Positions 44,335 through 54,467 of a DNA stretch of 64,000 nt are shown piece after piece. A program made the translations under genes and the position numbers. The notes under the pieces were generated by a model, which ran no database searches, was not told the DNA's origin, and worked only from the letters and a program-made list of their open reading frames with translations. The DNA lies in NCBI GenBank assembly GCA_041855445.1, contig JBHAEG010000022.1, forward strand, positions 1 through 64,000, given 5' to 3'. The first letter of the stretch is position 1. Each line of letters begins with the position of its first letter. Source of the stretch: Faucicola sp041855445. GTDB taxonomy: Bacteria > Pseudomonadota > Gammaproteobacteria > Pseudomonadales > Moraxellaceae.

Positions 44335-45126
44335 ATGACTAAAAAATATATTGTTATTCCAGCCCGTTATAAAAGTACTCGTTTACCCGCCAAGCCATTA
44401 TTAACTATTCATGGTAAACCAATGATTTTGTGGGTAGTTGATAGAGCAAATGCTGTGAAGCAGGCAGGTATTGCTGATGAAGTATGGGTCGCAACTGATG
44501 ATGATAGAATAGCTGAGGTTTGTCAAGAGTATGGAGCAAATGTGGTAATGACTCGTGCAGACCATGTGTCAGGCACAGATAGACTGGGTGAGGTGGCTCA
44601 AATTCATGGCTGGCAAGCTGATGATATTGTCATCAATATGCAAGGCGATGAACCACTTGTGCCAATAAGTTTAATTGAACAAGTTACTAACTTATTATTG
44701 GAAAAGCCAAATTGTGTTATGGCAACATTGGCAGAACCAATTGCAACTTATGAAGAGTTTTTACGTCCATCTGTGGTAAAAGTGGTGAAAAATCAACAAC
44801 AACAAGCGTTATATTTTAGCCGTTCGCCAATTCCTTGTTGTCGAGATGTGGCAATGGCAGATAGTCCGCCCGCCATGTTAGACGCACCACCAGAAGCCTT
44901 ACGCCATCTAGGTTTGTATGCTTACCGAGTAAATTTATTACAACAATTTGGCTCATGGCAACAAGGTACATTAGAAACGTTAGAAAGTTTAGAACAGTTG
45001 CGGATTTTAGAGCAAGGTTGTCATATTGCGATTGATATTGCTTGTGCATCGTTACCTGCTGGCGTTGATACGCAAGCGGATTTAGACCGTTTAAATGCAA
45101 TGGATTTATCAAGTTTTATTAATTAG
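44335..45126 (+). CDS. kdsB: CMP-Kdo synthetase (3-deoxy-manno-octulosonate cytidylyltransferase)
   Basis: Start set at ATG 44335, four bases after the lpxK stop, with AAGGA eight bases upstream; an earlier in-frame ATG overlaps lpxK and lacks support. The 263-residue protein opens with IVIPARYKSTRLPAKPL, the nucleotide-binding signature, and has the blocks NMQGDEPLVP and HLGLYAYR. It activates Kdo with CTP for lipid A inner core. Confidence 0.95.
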   Translation: MTKKYIVIPARYKSTRLPAKPLLTIHGKPMILWVVDRANAVKQAGIADEVWVATDDDRIAEVCQEYGANVVMTRADHVSGTDRLGEVAQIHGWQADDIVINMQGDEPLVPISLIEQVTNLLLEKPNCVMATLAEPIATYEEFLRPSVVKVVKNQQQQALYFSRSPIPCCRDVAMADSPPAMLDAPPEALRHLGLYAYRVNLLQQFGSWQQGTLETLESLEQLRILEQGCHIAIDIACASLPAGVDTQADLDRLNAMDLSSFIN

Positions 45127-45133
45127 TAATATT

Positions 45134-46231
45134 ATGGCAACGCAAAACGATAAACAACAACGTTATTATTGGGCAGACCCTGTCAATGATGAGGTGATAA
45201 AAACATGGTTTTTTGCTCCATTATTGCCATGGCAACAATCAACATGGCAATATGTGACTGAGCATTTTCCAGATTTGCCCCATGCAATATTATTTGCTGG
45301 TAATGTCGGTACAGGAAAACGGGCGTTTGTTTATCGGTTTGTTGCTTGGGCACTTTGTCAAAATAAACAACCACAAAGTGCCTGTGGTGATTGTGAAAGT
45401 TGTCAATGGTTGCTTGCAAAGACTCACCCAAATTTGATGATTTTACCAAAACCACAGACGGTGGAAACCATTGAAAAACTTAAAAAAACGAAAAATTTAA
45501 CGGATAATAGTCCTGCTCATCATACCTCATCATTGATAAAAATAGAAAATATTCGAGAAATACAGCCATTTGTTCAGCAAAGTAGTCATGGACATCGAAT
45601 TGTCGTTATTCATCAAGCAGATAGAATGACGTTAGGAGCGAGTAATGCGTTATTAAAAACTTTGGAAGAACCAGCTGACAATGTGTTGATGTTATTACTG
45701 AGTGATACCCCATCACAACTTTTACCGACAGTTCGTTCACGTCTGCAACAATTTGAAATTAGTAAAATTTCAATAGAACAAGCAATTAACTTTATGCAAC
45801 AACAAATGCCAAATGTGAATTTTCAAGATTTACAACAAGTTAGTTTTATGTCAAGTAATGCCCCATTTGTTGCGATGGATATGCTAACTAGCACATGGTA
45901 TCAGTATCGACAAACATGGATAATTAGCTGGCAGGCGATACGCACAGGGCAACGCAGTGCAATTCAGGCAAGTGATTATTGGCAGGGTTTGTTAAGTTTG
46001 ACAGATTTTTTATATTTATCACAAATGATGTTAATTGAAATTGCAAATTCAATCTTTGGTTTAAAAAAAATACAATATGATATTAATATAAGTAAGCTAA
46101 ATCCATTGCCAAGCTTATTGTCAATTCATACCATACAAAAAACCATTGAGGATATTTGGCAAGCACGCCAACAACATATTCAAGATAAGTTATGCTATGA
46201 TAAGTTAATGAGCCAAATGGCGAACAGTTAA
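45134..46231 (+). CDS. holB: DNA polymerase III delta' subunit
   Basis: Start set at ATG 45134, seven bases after kdsB; an upstream in-frame ATG lies inside kdsB. The 365-residue protein has a P-loop-like GNVGTGKRAF (about 56-65) and the zinc cluster Cys75, 84, 87, 90 typical of clamp-loader delta'. It is part of the clamp loader that places the beta ring. No tmk precedes it, although tmk-holB-pilZ is common in relatives. There is no good Shine-Dalgarno, so coupling to kdsB is likely. Confidence 0.9.
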   Translation: MATQNDKQQRYYWADPVNDEVIKTWFFAPLLPWQQSTWQYVTEHFPDLPHAILFAGNVGTGKRAFVYRFVAWALCQNKQPQSACGDCESCQWLLAKTHPNLMILPKPQTVETIEKLKKTKNLTDNSPAHHTSSLIKIENIREIQPFVQQSSHGHRIVVIHQADRMTLGASNALLKTLEEPADNVLMLLLSDTPSQLLPTVRSRLQQFEISKISIEQAINFMQQQMPNVNFQDLQQVSFMSSNAPFVAMDMLTSTWYQYRQTWIISWQAIRTGQRSAIQASDYWQGLLSLTDFLYLSQMMLIEIANSIFGLKKIQYDINISKLNPLPSLLSIHTIQKTIEDIWQARQQHIQDKLCYDKLMSQMANS

Positions 46232-46258
46232 TTCTTGAGAAAGTGACAGGAAAAAAAT

Positions 46259-46606
46259 ATGGCGATGCCTTCTCGTGGTGGAATTACCACAGTTCATTAT
46301 GATACGGTTGAAAAATTGTATGCTAGTTATTTATCATTTATCCAACATGGGGCGATTTTTATCCCGAGTAATCAGCAACATGAATTAGGGTCACAGGTGT
46401 TTGTTGCGATAACACTGCCAAACTCTAGCGAACGTCTGCCTTTAACTGGCAAAGTGGTTTGGGTTAATCATCGTACGCAAGGGCATCGACCAGCTGGTTA
46501 TGCAATTCAGTTTGGGAAAGATGAGGCAGGATTACGCATAAAAAATGAAATTGAACGATTATTGGCTGGACAAATTGGTTCAGATAGACCCACTTTTACT
46601 TTATAA
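46259..46606 (+). CDS. pilZ: PilZ-domain protein (type IV pilus type)
   Basis: A 115-residue single PilZ-like domain. It follows holB by 27 bases, the conserved place of the original PilZ needed for type IV pilus formation. It lacks the RxxxR and (D/N)xSxxG c-di-GMP contacts at its N-terminus, as the PilZ orthologue does. Blocks: GAIFIPSNQQHELGSQVFV and GKVVWVNHRTQGHRPAGYAIQF. Confidence 0.85.
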   Translation: MAMPSRGGITTVHYDTVEKLYASYLSFIQHGAIFIPSNQQHELGSQVFVAITLPNSSERLPLTGKVVWVNHRTQGHRPAGYAIQFGKDEAGLRIKNEIERLLAGQIGSDRPTFTL

Positions 46607-46617
46607 AAGATAACTTT

Positions 46618-47463
46618 ATGACTGATAAACCTTATTTAATATTAACTCAATCCAAAGAAAACGTTACTGTGTTACAAACAACTTGTGGTGATGTCATGAG
46701 TGATGCACAAACGCCCTATGGTGGTTTTAATCTTGGCTTACATGTTAAAGATATGCCATTACAAGTGCATAGCAATCGTGGTAAATTATTACAATATATT
46801 CAAACAGATAATCCGCATATTCAACGTATTCATTGGCTAAATCAAGTGCATGGTAATGATGTGTATCATGTAACAGATAATTTAAAAAGTGAATTAATAT
46901 CTGCTGATGCTCATATTACTACTTGTCATCATGTTGCCCTTGCGATTATGACGGCAGATTGTGTGCCAATCGTACTGGCTTCTAATAATGGCGAGGTATT
47001 AGGAGCAATTCATGCAGGCTGGCAAGGATTGGCCAAAGGTATTATTTATCGAACTGTGCAAAAAATGGCACATCAAATGACTATGCAAAATAATAATATG
47101 CCACTTGATGAATTGGCGATAGTTACTCAAGGCTGGCAGGCATGGATAGGGGCGTGTATTGCACCAGAACATTATGAAATTGATGAGCGAGTCAAACAAG
47201 GTGTATTATCTCAAATGCTAGTCAATCAAGCATTAGAAACTCAATTTTTTCAGCCAGTGAATGAAAAATCAGGACATTATTTAGCAAATTTAGCAAAAAT
47301 TGCTGAATACCAATTACAACAATGTGGTATTACTCAAGTGACGCAAAGTGGTTTAGATAGTTTTGCTGATAAGCGTTTTTATTCATATCGTAGAAAACAT
47401 GAAAATAAGCAGGCATTTACAGGCAGAATGGCAACATTAATTTTTAAATCGTCTAGTAAATAA
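46618..47463 (+). CDS. pgeF: Peptidoglycan editing factor PgeF / laccase-domain protein (YfiH)
   Basis: A 281-residue protein of the COG1496 family. Zinc/copper-type ligands are His78 (LNQVHGND), Cys115 (MTADCVPI) and His132 (IHAGWQGL), followed by GACIAPEHYE. E. coli PgeF removes wrongly added L-Ser from UDP-MurNAc; relatives cleave purine nucleosides. It starts 11 bases after pilZ and probably belongs to the lpxK-pilZ transcript. Confidence 0.88.
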   Translation: MTDKPYLILTQSKENVTVLQTTCGDVMSDAQTPYGGFNLGLHVKDMPLQVHSNRGKLLQYIQTDNPHIQRIHWLNQVHGNDVYHVTDNLKSELISADAHITTCHHVALAIMTADCVPIVLASNNGEVLGAIHAGWQGLAKGIIYRTVQKMAHQMTMQNNNMPLDELAIVTQGWQAWIGACIAPEHYEIDERVKQGVLSQMLVNQALETQFFQPVNEKSGHYLANLAKIAEYQLQQCGITQVTQSGLDSFADKRFYSYRRKHENKQAFTGRMATLIFKSSSK

Positions 47464-47489
47464 TTAAAGCCTGATGATGAATAAACAAA

Positions 47490-47518
47490 GCGACAGTGCG
47501 ATGAAAATCCAGTATAAT
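47490..47518 (+). promoter_or_regulatory. Promoter of mfd
   Basis: GCGACA (47490-47495) and a perfect TATAAT (47513-47518) are 17 bases apart, 45 bases before the mfd ATG. Confidence 0.5.
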
Positions 47519-47562
47519 GTTGTTAGCAAAATATTATGTATTAACCACTGAATGTCTTAAGC

Positions 47563-50500
47563 ATGTCCAGCGATATTTATCAAAATCTTAATAGTCATAT
47601 TAATCAACCTTTATTTAATCAAAAAACTACAATTCTTCAACGGCGATGGTTAGGCAATTTACGAGATTTAAGCTTTAGCCTATGGCTTGCTAGCTTAAAT
47701 CAGCCTGACAGTGAACAACATCAACGACTGAAAGTAGTTGTCACTTATGACCAAAACCAACTCAATCAATTGGAAACAGAATTGGCTTTTTGTGGGGTGA
47801 ATGCTTATGTGTTTCCTGATTGGGAAACTTTAACATATGACGATTTATCACCACATCAGGATATTATTTCTGAACGTATCCATCTTTTGACTAATATGCC
47901 AACCACAGGGGTATTACTCATTAGTGTGCAGACATTGATGCAACGGGTTGCTCCTGCCAGTTGGTTATTAGGGCAACATTTTGATTTATCCATAGGAGAT
48001 GTATTTGATAGTGAAAATCAACAACAAAAGTTAATTAGTGTTGGTTATCGGCGTGTGGATAATGTATTTGAACCAGGGGAATTTGCGGTTCGGGGCAGTG
48101 TGATTGATATTTTTACGATTGGTCAGTTATATCCAATACGTTTAGATTTACTTGATAATAATATTGAAAGCATTCGTTTTTTTAATCCACAAACTCAACG
48201 GCGTTTGACTGTAGAAGATTTACAGGATTTGCCTGATTATCTGCATGGGTTTCATAAATCTGACATTTTAGAAAAAATACATAGTTTTCAGGTTTTACCA
48301 GCAAAAGAATTTCCATTAGATACAGGTAAAGAAATTTTTCGGGCAAATTTTGCCAGTCAGTTTAGTCATATTAGTGCTAGAAAAGTTGAATTGTTTAATG
48401 ATGTGATGAATGGTATAGCAACAGCTGGTTTAGAATATTATCAACCATTGTTCTTTACTGAGGATATTTGGCAAAATTACAGTGATTTTTTTAGCTATTT
48501 GCCAAAAAATAGTTTATTTATTATTGATGAACGATTTGATGAGAGTTATAAAAATTTTTGGCGACAAATTCACCAACGTTATGAAGACCGCCGACATAAT
48601 ATTGATAAACCAATTTTATCACTACAACAATTGTATTTGACAGAGCAAATTTTTTATGAAAAGCTTGCCCAATATGGGCGGATTATTGTTGGAGAAACGC
48701 TGACAAAACAACGGGCTGGAGCATTTAATATTCAATTAAATACGATGCCAGATTTGACAGTTGAACCTCAGCTTGCTGAACCAATGCAACGATTACTTAC
48801 ATTTATTCATAGTCAAGAATTACCAGTTTTATTGGTGGCGGAAACAGCAGGCAGGCAAGAAATTTTATTAGAATTATTAAAGAATAAATTGTCAATAAAT
48901 AAAATTAGTAGTTTTCAAGAATTTATTAATAAAAAACAAAACAATCAAGTATATTTAACCGTTGCTCCAATTGAACGGGGCGTTTGGTTGCCTGATAGCT
49001 GTATTGTGATTAGTGAAACCCAGCTATTTGGTCGGCAAGTATTACAAACTCGTAGACGTAGACAAAGCGATGTATCAGAAGAATTTTTAGTTAAAAGTAT
49101 TAGTGAATTAAATATTGGTGACCCTGTGGTGCATATTGAACATGGTGTTGGACGCTATCAGGGTTTAGTTACTTTAGAATTTGATGATGAATTACAAGAA
49201 TTTATTCATCTTATGTATGCAGATGATGCAAATATTTATGTACCTGTTGCAAATTTGCAGTTAATTAATCGATATATGGGTGGTGATGGTAGTCAAGCAC
49301 CATTACATCATATTGGTAGTGGCAAATGGGAGAAGGCGAAACAAAAAGCATTATCACAAATTCATGATGTGGCGGCAGAATTGTTAAATGTGCAGGCACG
49401 GCGTAAAGCTAGAGTGGGTATTAGTTTTTCAATTGATATGGCTCAATATGAATTATTTGCCAGTGAATTTGCCTTTGAGGAAACACCTGACCAAGCAAGA
49501 GCCATTTTTGAAGTCATGCAGGATATGAAAAAAAATACGCCAATGGATAGGCTAATTTGTGGCGATGTTGGCTTTGGTAAAACTGAAGTTGCGATGCGTT
49601 CAGCATTTATTGCTGTACAGGCAGGGTATCAAGTGGCAGTACTTGTACCAACAACGTTGCTGGCAGGGCAACATGAAGATAATTTTATGGATAGATTTGC
49701 TAACTGGGCAGTTCGAATAGAGTCATTGTCTCGGTTTGGCACTAAAAAGCAACATGAAAAAATTTTACAGGATTTAGCCGATGGCAAAGTTGATATTATT
49801 ATTGGGACTCATCGTTTATTACAACAAGATGTTAAGTTTGCTAAACTTGGATTAATGATAGTTGATGAAGAACATCGTTTTGGGGTGAGGGATAAAGAAC
49901 GTATTAAAGCGTTACAAAGTGACATTGACGTGTTATCGATGACAGCGACCCCTATTCCTCGCACATTAAACATGGCGTTACATGATATTAGAAATATGTC
50001 TATTATTGCTACGCCACCTGCCCGCCGATTGGCTATCAAAACCTTTGTGATGCAAAAAACTGATAATCTACTAAAAGAAGCAATTTTGCGGGAGTTGTTA
50101 CGAGGCGGGCAAGTCTTTTTATTGCATAATGATGTTGCAAGCATCGAACGTATGGCGGAAAATATTCGTGAACTTGTGCCAGAAGCTCGAGTTGCTGTCG
50201 CTCATGGACAAATGAAAGAACGAGAGCTTGAGCATGTCATGCAGTCGTTTTATCATAAAAAATATACCGTGCTAGTGTGTACGACCATTATTGAAACAGG
50301 TATTGACATTCCAAATGCTAACACGATTATTATTGAACGGGCTGATAAATTTGGTCTAGCTCAATTACATCAGTTACGAGGACGTGTAGGGCGTAGCCAC
50401 CATCAGGCATATTGTTATTTACTTGTACCATCACTCAAAGGCTTAACTACTGATGCTCAAAAACGTCTTGAAGCCATTAGCCGAGCTAATACACTAGGGG

Positions 50501-51120
50501 CAGGCTTTATGTTGGCAAGTGAGGATTTAGAAATTCGTGGTGCGGGTGAATTATTAGGAAAACAGCAAAGTGGTAATATGCAAGCCCTTGGCTTTAACCT
50601 ATACATGGATATGTTACAACGTGCTACAAAAGCAATTAAAGCAGGTAATCAACCTGATTTGACCACGCCGTTATCTCTTACAAGTGATATCAATTTGCGA
50701 TGTTCTGCATTGATACCCGAAGAGTATCTATCAGATGTGCATCAGCGTTTATTATTTTATAAAAAAATTAGCAATGCTGATAATTTAGAAGCATTAATTC
50801 ATGTTCGTAGTGAAATGATTGACCGTTTTGGTAATTTATTAGAACCAACCAAAAATTTATTTGCTATTCATCAGCTAAGATTACTTGCTGAACCGCTGAA
50901 AATCACAAAAATTGATGGCAATCACAAAACCATTAGCTTTGAATTTTCACCAAATACCCCCGTTGATGCAATTAAAATTATTCAATTAATTCAATCTAAT
51001 CCACAACAATATCGCATGTATGGAGCAACAGGCATTAAGTTTATAGATGAAAAATCATTAGCAAATGCACAAGATAGAATTGAAGTCGTAAAAAACTTGT
51101 TAAATTTTTTATTAAAATGA
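47563..51120 (+). CDS. mfd: Transcription-repair coupling factor
   Basis: A 1185-residue Mfd, slightly longer than the usual 1150. The N-terminal UvrB-like region (with LPDYLHGFH) leads to the RNA-polymerase-binding domain (GDPVVHIEHGVGRYQGL, about 520-540), then the helicase core with Walker A GDVGFGKTE (about 667-675) and DEEHRFG (about 768), and a C-terminal TRG/regulatory part. It pushes stalled RNA polymerase off lesions and recruits UvrA. Confidence 0.97.
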   Translation: MSSDIYQNLNSHINQPLFNQKTTILQRRWLGNLRDLSFSLWLASLNQPDSEQHQRLKVVVTYDQNQLNQLETELAFCGVNAYVFPDWETLTYDDLSPHQDIISERIHLLTNMPTTGVLLISVQTLMQRVAPASWLLGQHFDLSIGDVFDSENQQQKLISVGYRRVDNVFEPGEFAVRGSVIDIFTIGQLYPIRLDLLDNNIESIRFFNPQTQRRLTVEDLQDLPDYLHGFHKSDILEKIHSFQVLPAKEFPLDTGKEIFRANFASQFSHISARKVELFNDVMNGIATAGLEYYQPLFFTEDIWQNYSDFFSYLPKNSLFIIDERFDESYKNFWRQIHQRYEDRRHNIDKPILSLQQLYLTEQIFYEKLAQYGRIIVGETLTKQRAGAFNIQLNTMPDLTVEPQLAEPMQRLLTFIHSQELPVLLVAETAGRQEILLELLKNKLSINKISSFQEFINKKQNNQVYLTVAPIERGVWLPDSCIVISETQLFGRQVLQTRRRRQSDVSEEFLVKSISELNIGDPVVHIEHGVGRYQGLVTLEFDDELQEFIHLMYADDANIYVPVANLQLINRYMGGDGSQAPLHHIGSGKWEKAKQKALSQIHDVAAELLNVQARRKARVGISFSIDMAQYELFASEFAFEETPDQARAIFEVMQDMKKNTPMDRLICGDVGFGKTEVAMRSAFIAVQAGYQVAVLVPTTLLAGQHEDNFMDRFANWAVRIESLSRFGTKKQHEKILQDLADGKVDIIIGTHRLLQQDVKFAKLGLMIVDEEHRFGVRDKERIKALQSDIDVLSMTATPIPRTLNMALHDIRNMSIIATPPARRLAIKTFVMQKTDNLLKEAILRELLRGGQVFLLHNDVASIERMAENIRELVPEARVAVAHGQMKERELEHVMQSFYHKKYTVLVCTTIIETGIDIPNANTIIIERADKFGLAQLHQLRGRVGRSHHQAYCYLLVPSLKGLTTDAQKRLEAISRANTLGAGFMLASEDLEIRGAGELLGKQQSGNMQALGFNLYMDMLQRATKAIKAGNQPDLTTPLSLTSDINLRCSALIPEEYLSDVHQRLLFYKKISNADNLEALIHVRSEMIDRFGNLLEPTKNLFAIHQLRLLAEPLKITKIDGNHKTISFEFSPNTPVDAIKIIQLIQSNPQQYRMYGATGIKFIDEKSLANAQDRIEVVKNLLNFLLK

Positions 51121-51209
51121 GTTATTTTGATAATGTTAGAAATTTTTTTTTGCAAAATTGCTCGTTGATATTGACAGTGTTGGTTTATTGAAGCAATGAT
51201 AAATTATCT

Positions 51210-51641
51210 TTACGCATCAGGTAAACGAGCCATCCAAATTGCAGTTGCCAAACATATCACAGAAGTTAGCCATGCTAACCACTGAAAATCTGTCGATAAT
51301 CGGTAAAATAACATACCACAGGACAAAGTCATCATAGTCCATGCCAAATATTTTGCATAACGAGGAATGGCTCGTTTTTCTTGCCAATCGATGACCATTT
51401 TGCCAAATACAGGGTGAGCGATTAACCAACGATGAAAACGTACAGACCCCCTTGCCCAACAGCCAGCAGTTAATAAAATAAACGGTGTTGTGGGTAATAC
51501 AGGCAATACAATGCCAACAATCCCTAAAATAAAAAATACCCCACCCAACAACAAAAAGAACCAACGTAGCAAAAACTGTCTGGAAATGGTGGTTTCAGTG
51601 ACAGTTGAAGATTGGCTAGGGTCTAAGTTTTGCATAATCAT
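51210..51641 (-). CDS. YbaN/DUF454 inner-membrane protein
   Basis: A 143-residue membrane protein with the DUF454 signature GIVGIVLPVLPTTPFILL (about 40-57) and FHRWLIAHPVFG. Three to four hydrophobic segments. Function unknown. The ATG two codons in is an equal start candidate; neither has a Shine-Dalgarno. It is convergent with mfd; the 89-base gap has no convincing terminator. Confidence 0.82.
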   Translation of the reverse strand: MIMQNLDPSQSSTVTETTISRQFLLRWFFLLLGGVFFILGIVGIVLPVLPTTPFILLTAGCWARGSVRFHRWLIAHPVFGKMVIDWQEKRAIPRYAKYLAWTMMTLSCGMLFYRLSTDFQWLAWLTSVICLATAIWMARLPDA

Positions 51642-51710
51642 TAAAAATAACTATCAATTACAATAAAAAAATAAATCAAAATAGCTACAGTCTAGCGGAT
51701 TATCTGTATA

Positions 51711-51744
51711 AAAAACACCCATGATGGGTATCATCGGTGTTTTT
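51711..51744 (-). terminator. Terminator after the 292-residue DUF1566 gene
   Basis: A 9-bp stem (51736-51744 with 51711-51719) has a T-run on both strands, so it may act both ways. It stands 24 bases past the DUF1566 stop codon. Confidence 0.8.
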
Positions 51745-51767
51745 AATTGTATCAAAGATATTTTGCA

Positions 51768-52646
51768 TTATGAAACATCTTTGACTAATAACACATAACG
51801 GGCTTTTTTCTCTTGATGAGTATCAGTATAAGTATCTCCAGCCGAGCCATCTCGATGAGCAATGGTTAATAATGCACCATCAGCAGTATCTAACGCATAA
51901 CTAAACTTTTCTAAAGCTTGTTGTTTTTGAGCATAACTTTCATCAGTATCCCAGCTGGAACGACTCGCAGTTATCGCAGATACAGGCGTAGCTGACCAAA
52001 TGTAAGGAGCATTTAACTGTACACTATATGAAGCAGGTATTTTGGCTGGTACGGTACATTCTCTTGCCCAATCTGTCTGTGAGTAAGCATCTAAATAACC
52101 TGTTGGTAAATAATACTTAGTTGTTGGTATACCATAATAATCTGTAGTTTCGACTTTAACACAAACAGCCTCGGGATATTGTCGATGAGTTGGAGGCTTC
52201 GTTCTATCGGTGGTTTCAGTCGTACCTGCATGGGTATAATATTTTAAACCATGCACAAAAGGAAATACTGTAGAATTTAGTGCAGGAAATGCTTGAGTTT
52301 CTTCAACAATGCTGGCCAACTCTTTTGCATTTGGCATACGCCAACCCACAGGAACAGCATCTAAAGCCTCCTTCCAAGAGGCAAACTCTGTGGCTGTGCC
52401 AGTACAACTTGCAGAATTACTATCAAAAGTTTGTCCAACTAAACAACGTTGCCAAATTAATTTTCTATCAGTATCCGTAGCCTCGATACCATTGAGTACA
52501 AAATTGGTTGTTTCAGCAGTTTTATCAAACTTTTCTGCCCCACTTGACGTAGTACTCAAAGCAGGCTCAGGGGTTAAACTTGAAGCAATTGCAAAACTAC
52601 TGATAGCAGTAATGGCAAGTAATGATACTTTATAATGTTTTTTCAT
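51768..52646 (-). CDS. Exported DUF1566 domain protein
   Basis: A 292-residue protein with a signal peptide ending near IASS. One DUF1566 (Lcl C-terminal-like) domain: LIWQRCLVGQTFDSNSASC, SWKEALDA, GWRMPNAKELASIV, and a closing ARYVLLVKDVS. Six Cys in the mature part suggest disulfides. DUF1566 domains occur in surface proteins such as the Legionella collagen-like adhesin, where they help binding. It follows a larger DUF1566 lipoprotein by 30 bases, and the pair likely forms an operon. AAAGGT precedes the ATG. Confidence 0.78.
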   Translation of the reverse strand: MKKHYKVSLLAITAISSFAIASSLTPEPALSTTSSGAEKFDKTAETTNFVLNGIEATDTDRKLIWQRCLVGQTFDSNSASCTGTATEFASWKEALDAVPVGWRMPNAKELASIVEETQAFPALNSTVFPFVHGLKYYTHAGTTETTDRTKPPTHRQYPEAVCVKVETTDYYGIPTTKYYLPTGYLDAYSQTDWARECTVPAKIPASYSVQLNAPYIWSATPVSAITASRSSWDTDESYAQKQQALEKFSYALDTADGALLTIAHRDGSAGDTYTDTHQEKKARYVLLVKDVS

Positions 52647-52676
52647 AGCTAATTACCTTTAATTCATACTAAAAAA

Positions 52677-54314
52677 TTATTTACCATTGCTAACTAAAAT
52701 GACACTGGCATAACTATATTCACTGGTAGGATTTTCCTTATTAAATGAACCGCCTGTGTAAATTTGCCAAATATTATCAAATGTATAAGTGGCTCGAGAA
52801 CCCGTTGAAACCGCTGGTGAACTTGTCCATAAACTGCTTGGAATAGCATCTTTTGAAGGATATAGCCAACCTGCATGGAATACTATCCCTTTATCAGTAT
52901 GCCCTAAATTTGCAATACCTAACATTTCTGTGCGAGTTGGTAATCGCCAATTGCTTAATCCACACAGCTTGCTATCATTCACCGTTAAAGCATATTGTTC
53001 AGTCGTACAAATATTATTGCTGGCACCACAGTCTTCTTTATTTTTGCCATCTGTACCTGTATCCTTAAACCCAGCCCCTGTTTTACTATCATAGTAAGTG
53101 TATTGCCACTCTGCATCACGCACCCCTTTATTAACAACTGCTTCCGCCCCCCATTTACCTTCAACTTTTGGCGTATATGTTTTAGTTTCCCAAATTAAGC
53201 CTGTGACATTATCTTGAATACAAGCCCATTCTGTTGCCGTTGCAGACAGTGGATTACCTGAGCTATCTAACTTAGTAAAACTAAATCCAGCAACGCCATC
53301 GCTATCATCTTTTGCAGTTTTATCTCGTCCATGATTACAATCTTGATTGGTTGGCATATCGCCTGTACAATCTGTTAAATTACCTAATGTATTACCCGCA
53401 AAAGCTACCCCTGTATCATTCAATACTGTACGTTTTGCTTTTTCAGGTACATAACTACTGATTGAACCGACCGCCTCTTTTTTGCTACTAAACAATAAAA
53501 TATCCTGTGTATCACTGGTTAAAACAACTTTAAATGTTAAAGTATTTGATGGAGGTTCACCAATTAAGGTAATATCTAAATTTGCACTACTTTCACCTGC
53601 CTTAATTGTGACAAAATTGTTAGTAGGTTTAATATAATTTGTTCCTGCTTTTGCAGATACATCAACGACTTCAAAAAACACTTTAGTATCTTTTTCCACA
53701 TTGGTATTGGGTTCTGTCGCAATCGTAAAACGAATGTTACTATCACCTGTACTTTTAATGGCACTTGTTGAAGCAATTCCAACGCCAACATCTATATTAC
53801 TGATAGAAATGGTTGATGTTCCTGATAAAGCACTGATACCACTTCCTGTACTGGCGTTAGATAAACTAACAACAGCTTGTAAATCTGGCGTTGCTTGACC
53901 ATCAGATTTTAATTTTAGTGTCACTGTTTTTTTAAGCTCAGTTGAGCCAGAGGCTATATCTTTTTTACTCAAAATAACCGTGCCTGATTTTTGACTACTA
54001 TCCGCTAAAATCGCATCAATCCCAGCCACACTATAACTAACCGTGTAAGCAGTATCATCAGTTAAAACAGTATTGGCATTTAAAATACTAATATCAAATG
54101 ATAACTCACCATTTTCGGCACGGGGGGAAGAAGTCTGCGATAAACTCGTTGGAAATACAGCAAATTCAATAGATTTGGTGGTAGTAGCACTGTTTTGACC
54201 GCTATTGCTGGCTGTTGGTAAACTGGGCTTATCATCAACACCGCACGCCGTTAGTAAGGCACATGATAAACTGGTCGCCAACAATGTTGGTAAAAAACTT
54301 TTGATTTGATACAT
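52677..54314 (-). CDS. Calx-beta and DUF1566 surface lipoprotein
   Basis: The start is set at ATG 54314, since AAGGAGAGGA lies ahead of it; an in-frame TTG eight codons upstream overlaps that site. The 545-residue protein has the lipobox LTAC (Cys about 24). A Ser/Thr-rich region leads to two Calx-beta-like repeats, the second with AKAGTNYIKPTNNFVTIKAGE. The C-terminal half is DUF1566 (VTGLIWETK, GLSNWRLPTRTEM, LWTSSPA) with paired Cys. A cell-surface binding role is inferred. It is divergent from hemO, and the shared upstream region holds two Fur-box-like sites, so it may be iron-controlled. Confidence 0.78.
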   Translation of the reverse strand: MYQIKSFLPTLLATSLSCALLTACGVDDKPSLPTASNSGQNSATTTKSIEFAVFPTSLSQTSSPRAENGELSFDISILNANTVLTDDTAYTVSYSVAGIDAILADSSQKSGTVILSKKDIASGSTELKKTVTLKLKSDGQATPDLQAVVSLSNASTGSGISALSGTSTISISNIDVGVGIASTSAIKSTGDSNIRFTIATEPNTNVEKDTKVFFEVVDVSAKAGTNYIKPTNNFVTIKAGESSANLDITLIGEPPSNTLTFKVVLTSDTQDILLFSSKKEAVGSISSYVPEKAKRTVLNDTGVAFAGNTLGNLTDCTGDMPTNQDCNHGRDKTAKDDSDGVAGFSFTKLDSSGNPLSATATEWACIQDNVTGLIWETKTYTPKVEGKWGAEAVVNKGVRDAEWQYTYYDSKTGAGFKDTGTDGKNKEDCGASNNICTTEQYALTVNDSKLCGLSNWRLPTRTEMLGIANLGHTDKGIVFHAGWLYPSKDAIPSSLWTSSPAVSTGSRATYTFDNIWQIYTGGSFNKENPTSEYSYASVILVSNGK

Positions 54315-54381
54315 GATGTATTTCCTCTCCTTCCTCAAAAATTAATTTATAATAAAAAGGTTTACAATCAAGTTTTTTATA

Positions 54382-54400
54382 GAGTATCATAATTATTATC
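54382..54400. promoter_or_regulatory. Fur-box-like site 1
   Basis: Nineteen bases match the GATAATGATAATCATTATC consensus at about 15 positions. It overlaps a possible hemO promoter (TTTACA 54361-54366, TATCAT 54385-54390, 18 apart). Confidence 0.55.
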
Positions 54401-54411
54401 GTATTGTAAAT

Positions 54412-54430
54412 ACAAATGATAATCGTTATT
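54412..54430. promoter_or_regulatory. Fur-box-like site 2
   Basis: Nineteen bases match the Fur consensus at about 14 positions, with an intact GATAATC core. It lies 38 bases before the hemO ATG, 11 bases from site 1. Confidence 0.55.
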
Positions 54431-54467
54431 GTTTTAATTTAAAAATTAACCTAAAAGGAAAATCGCC

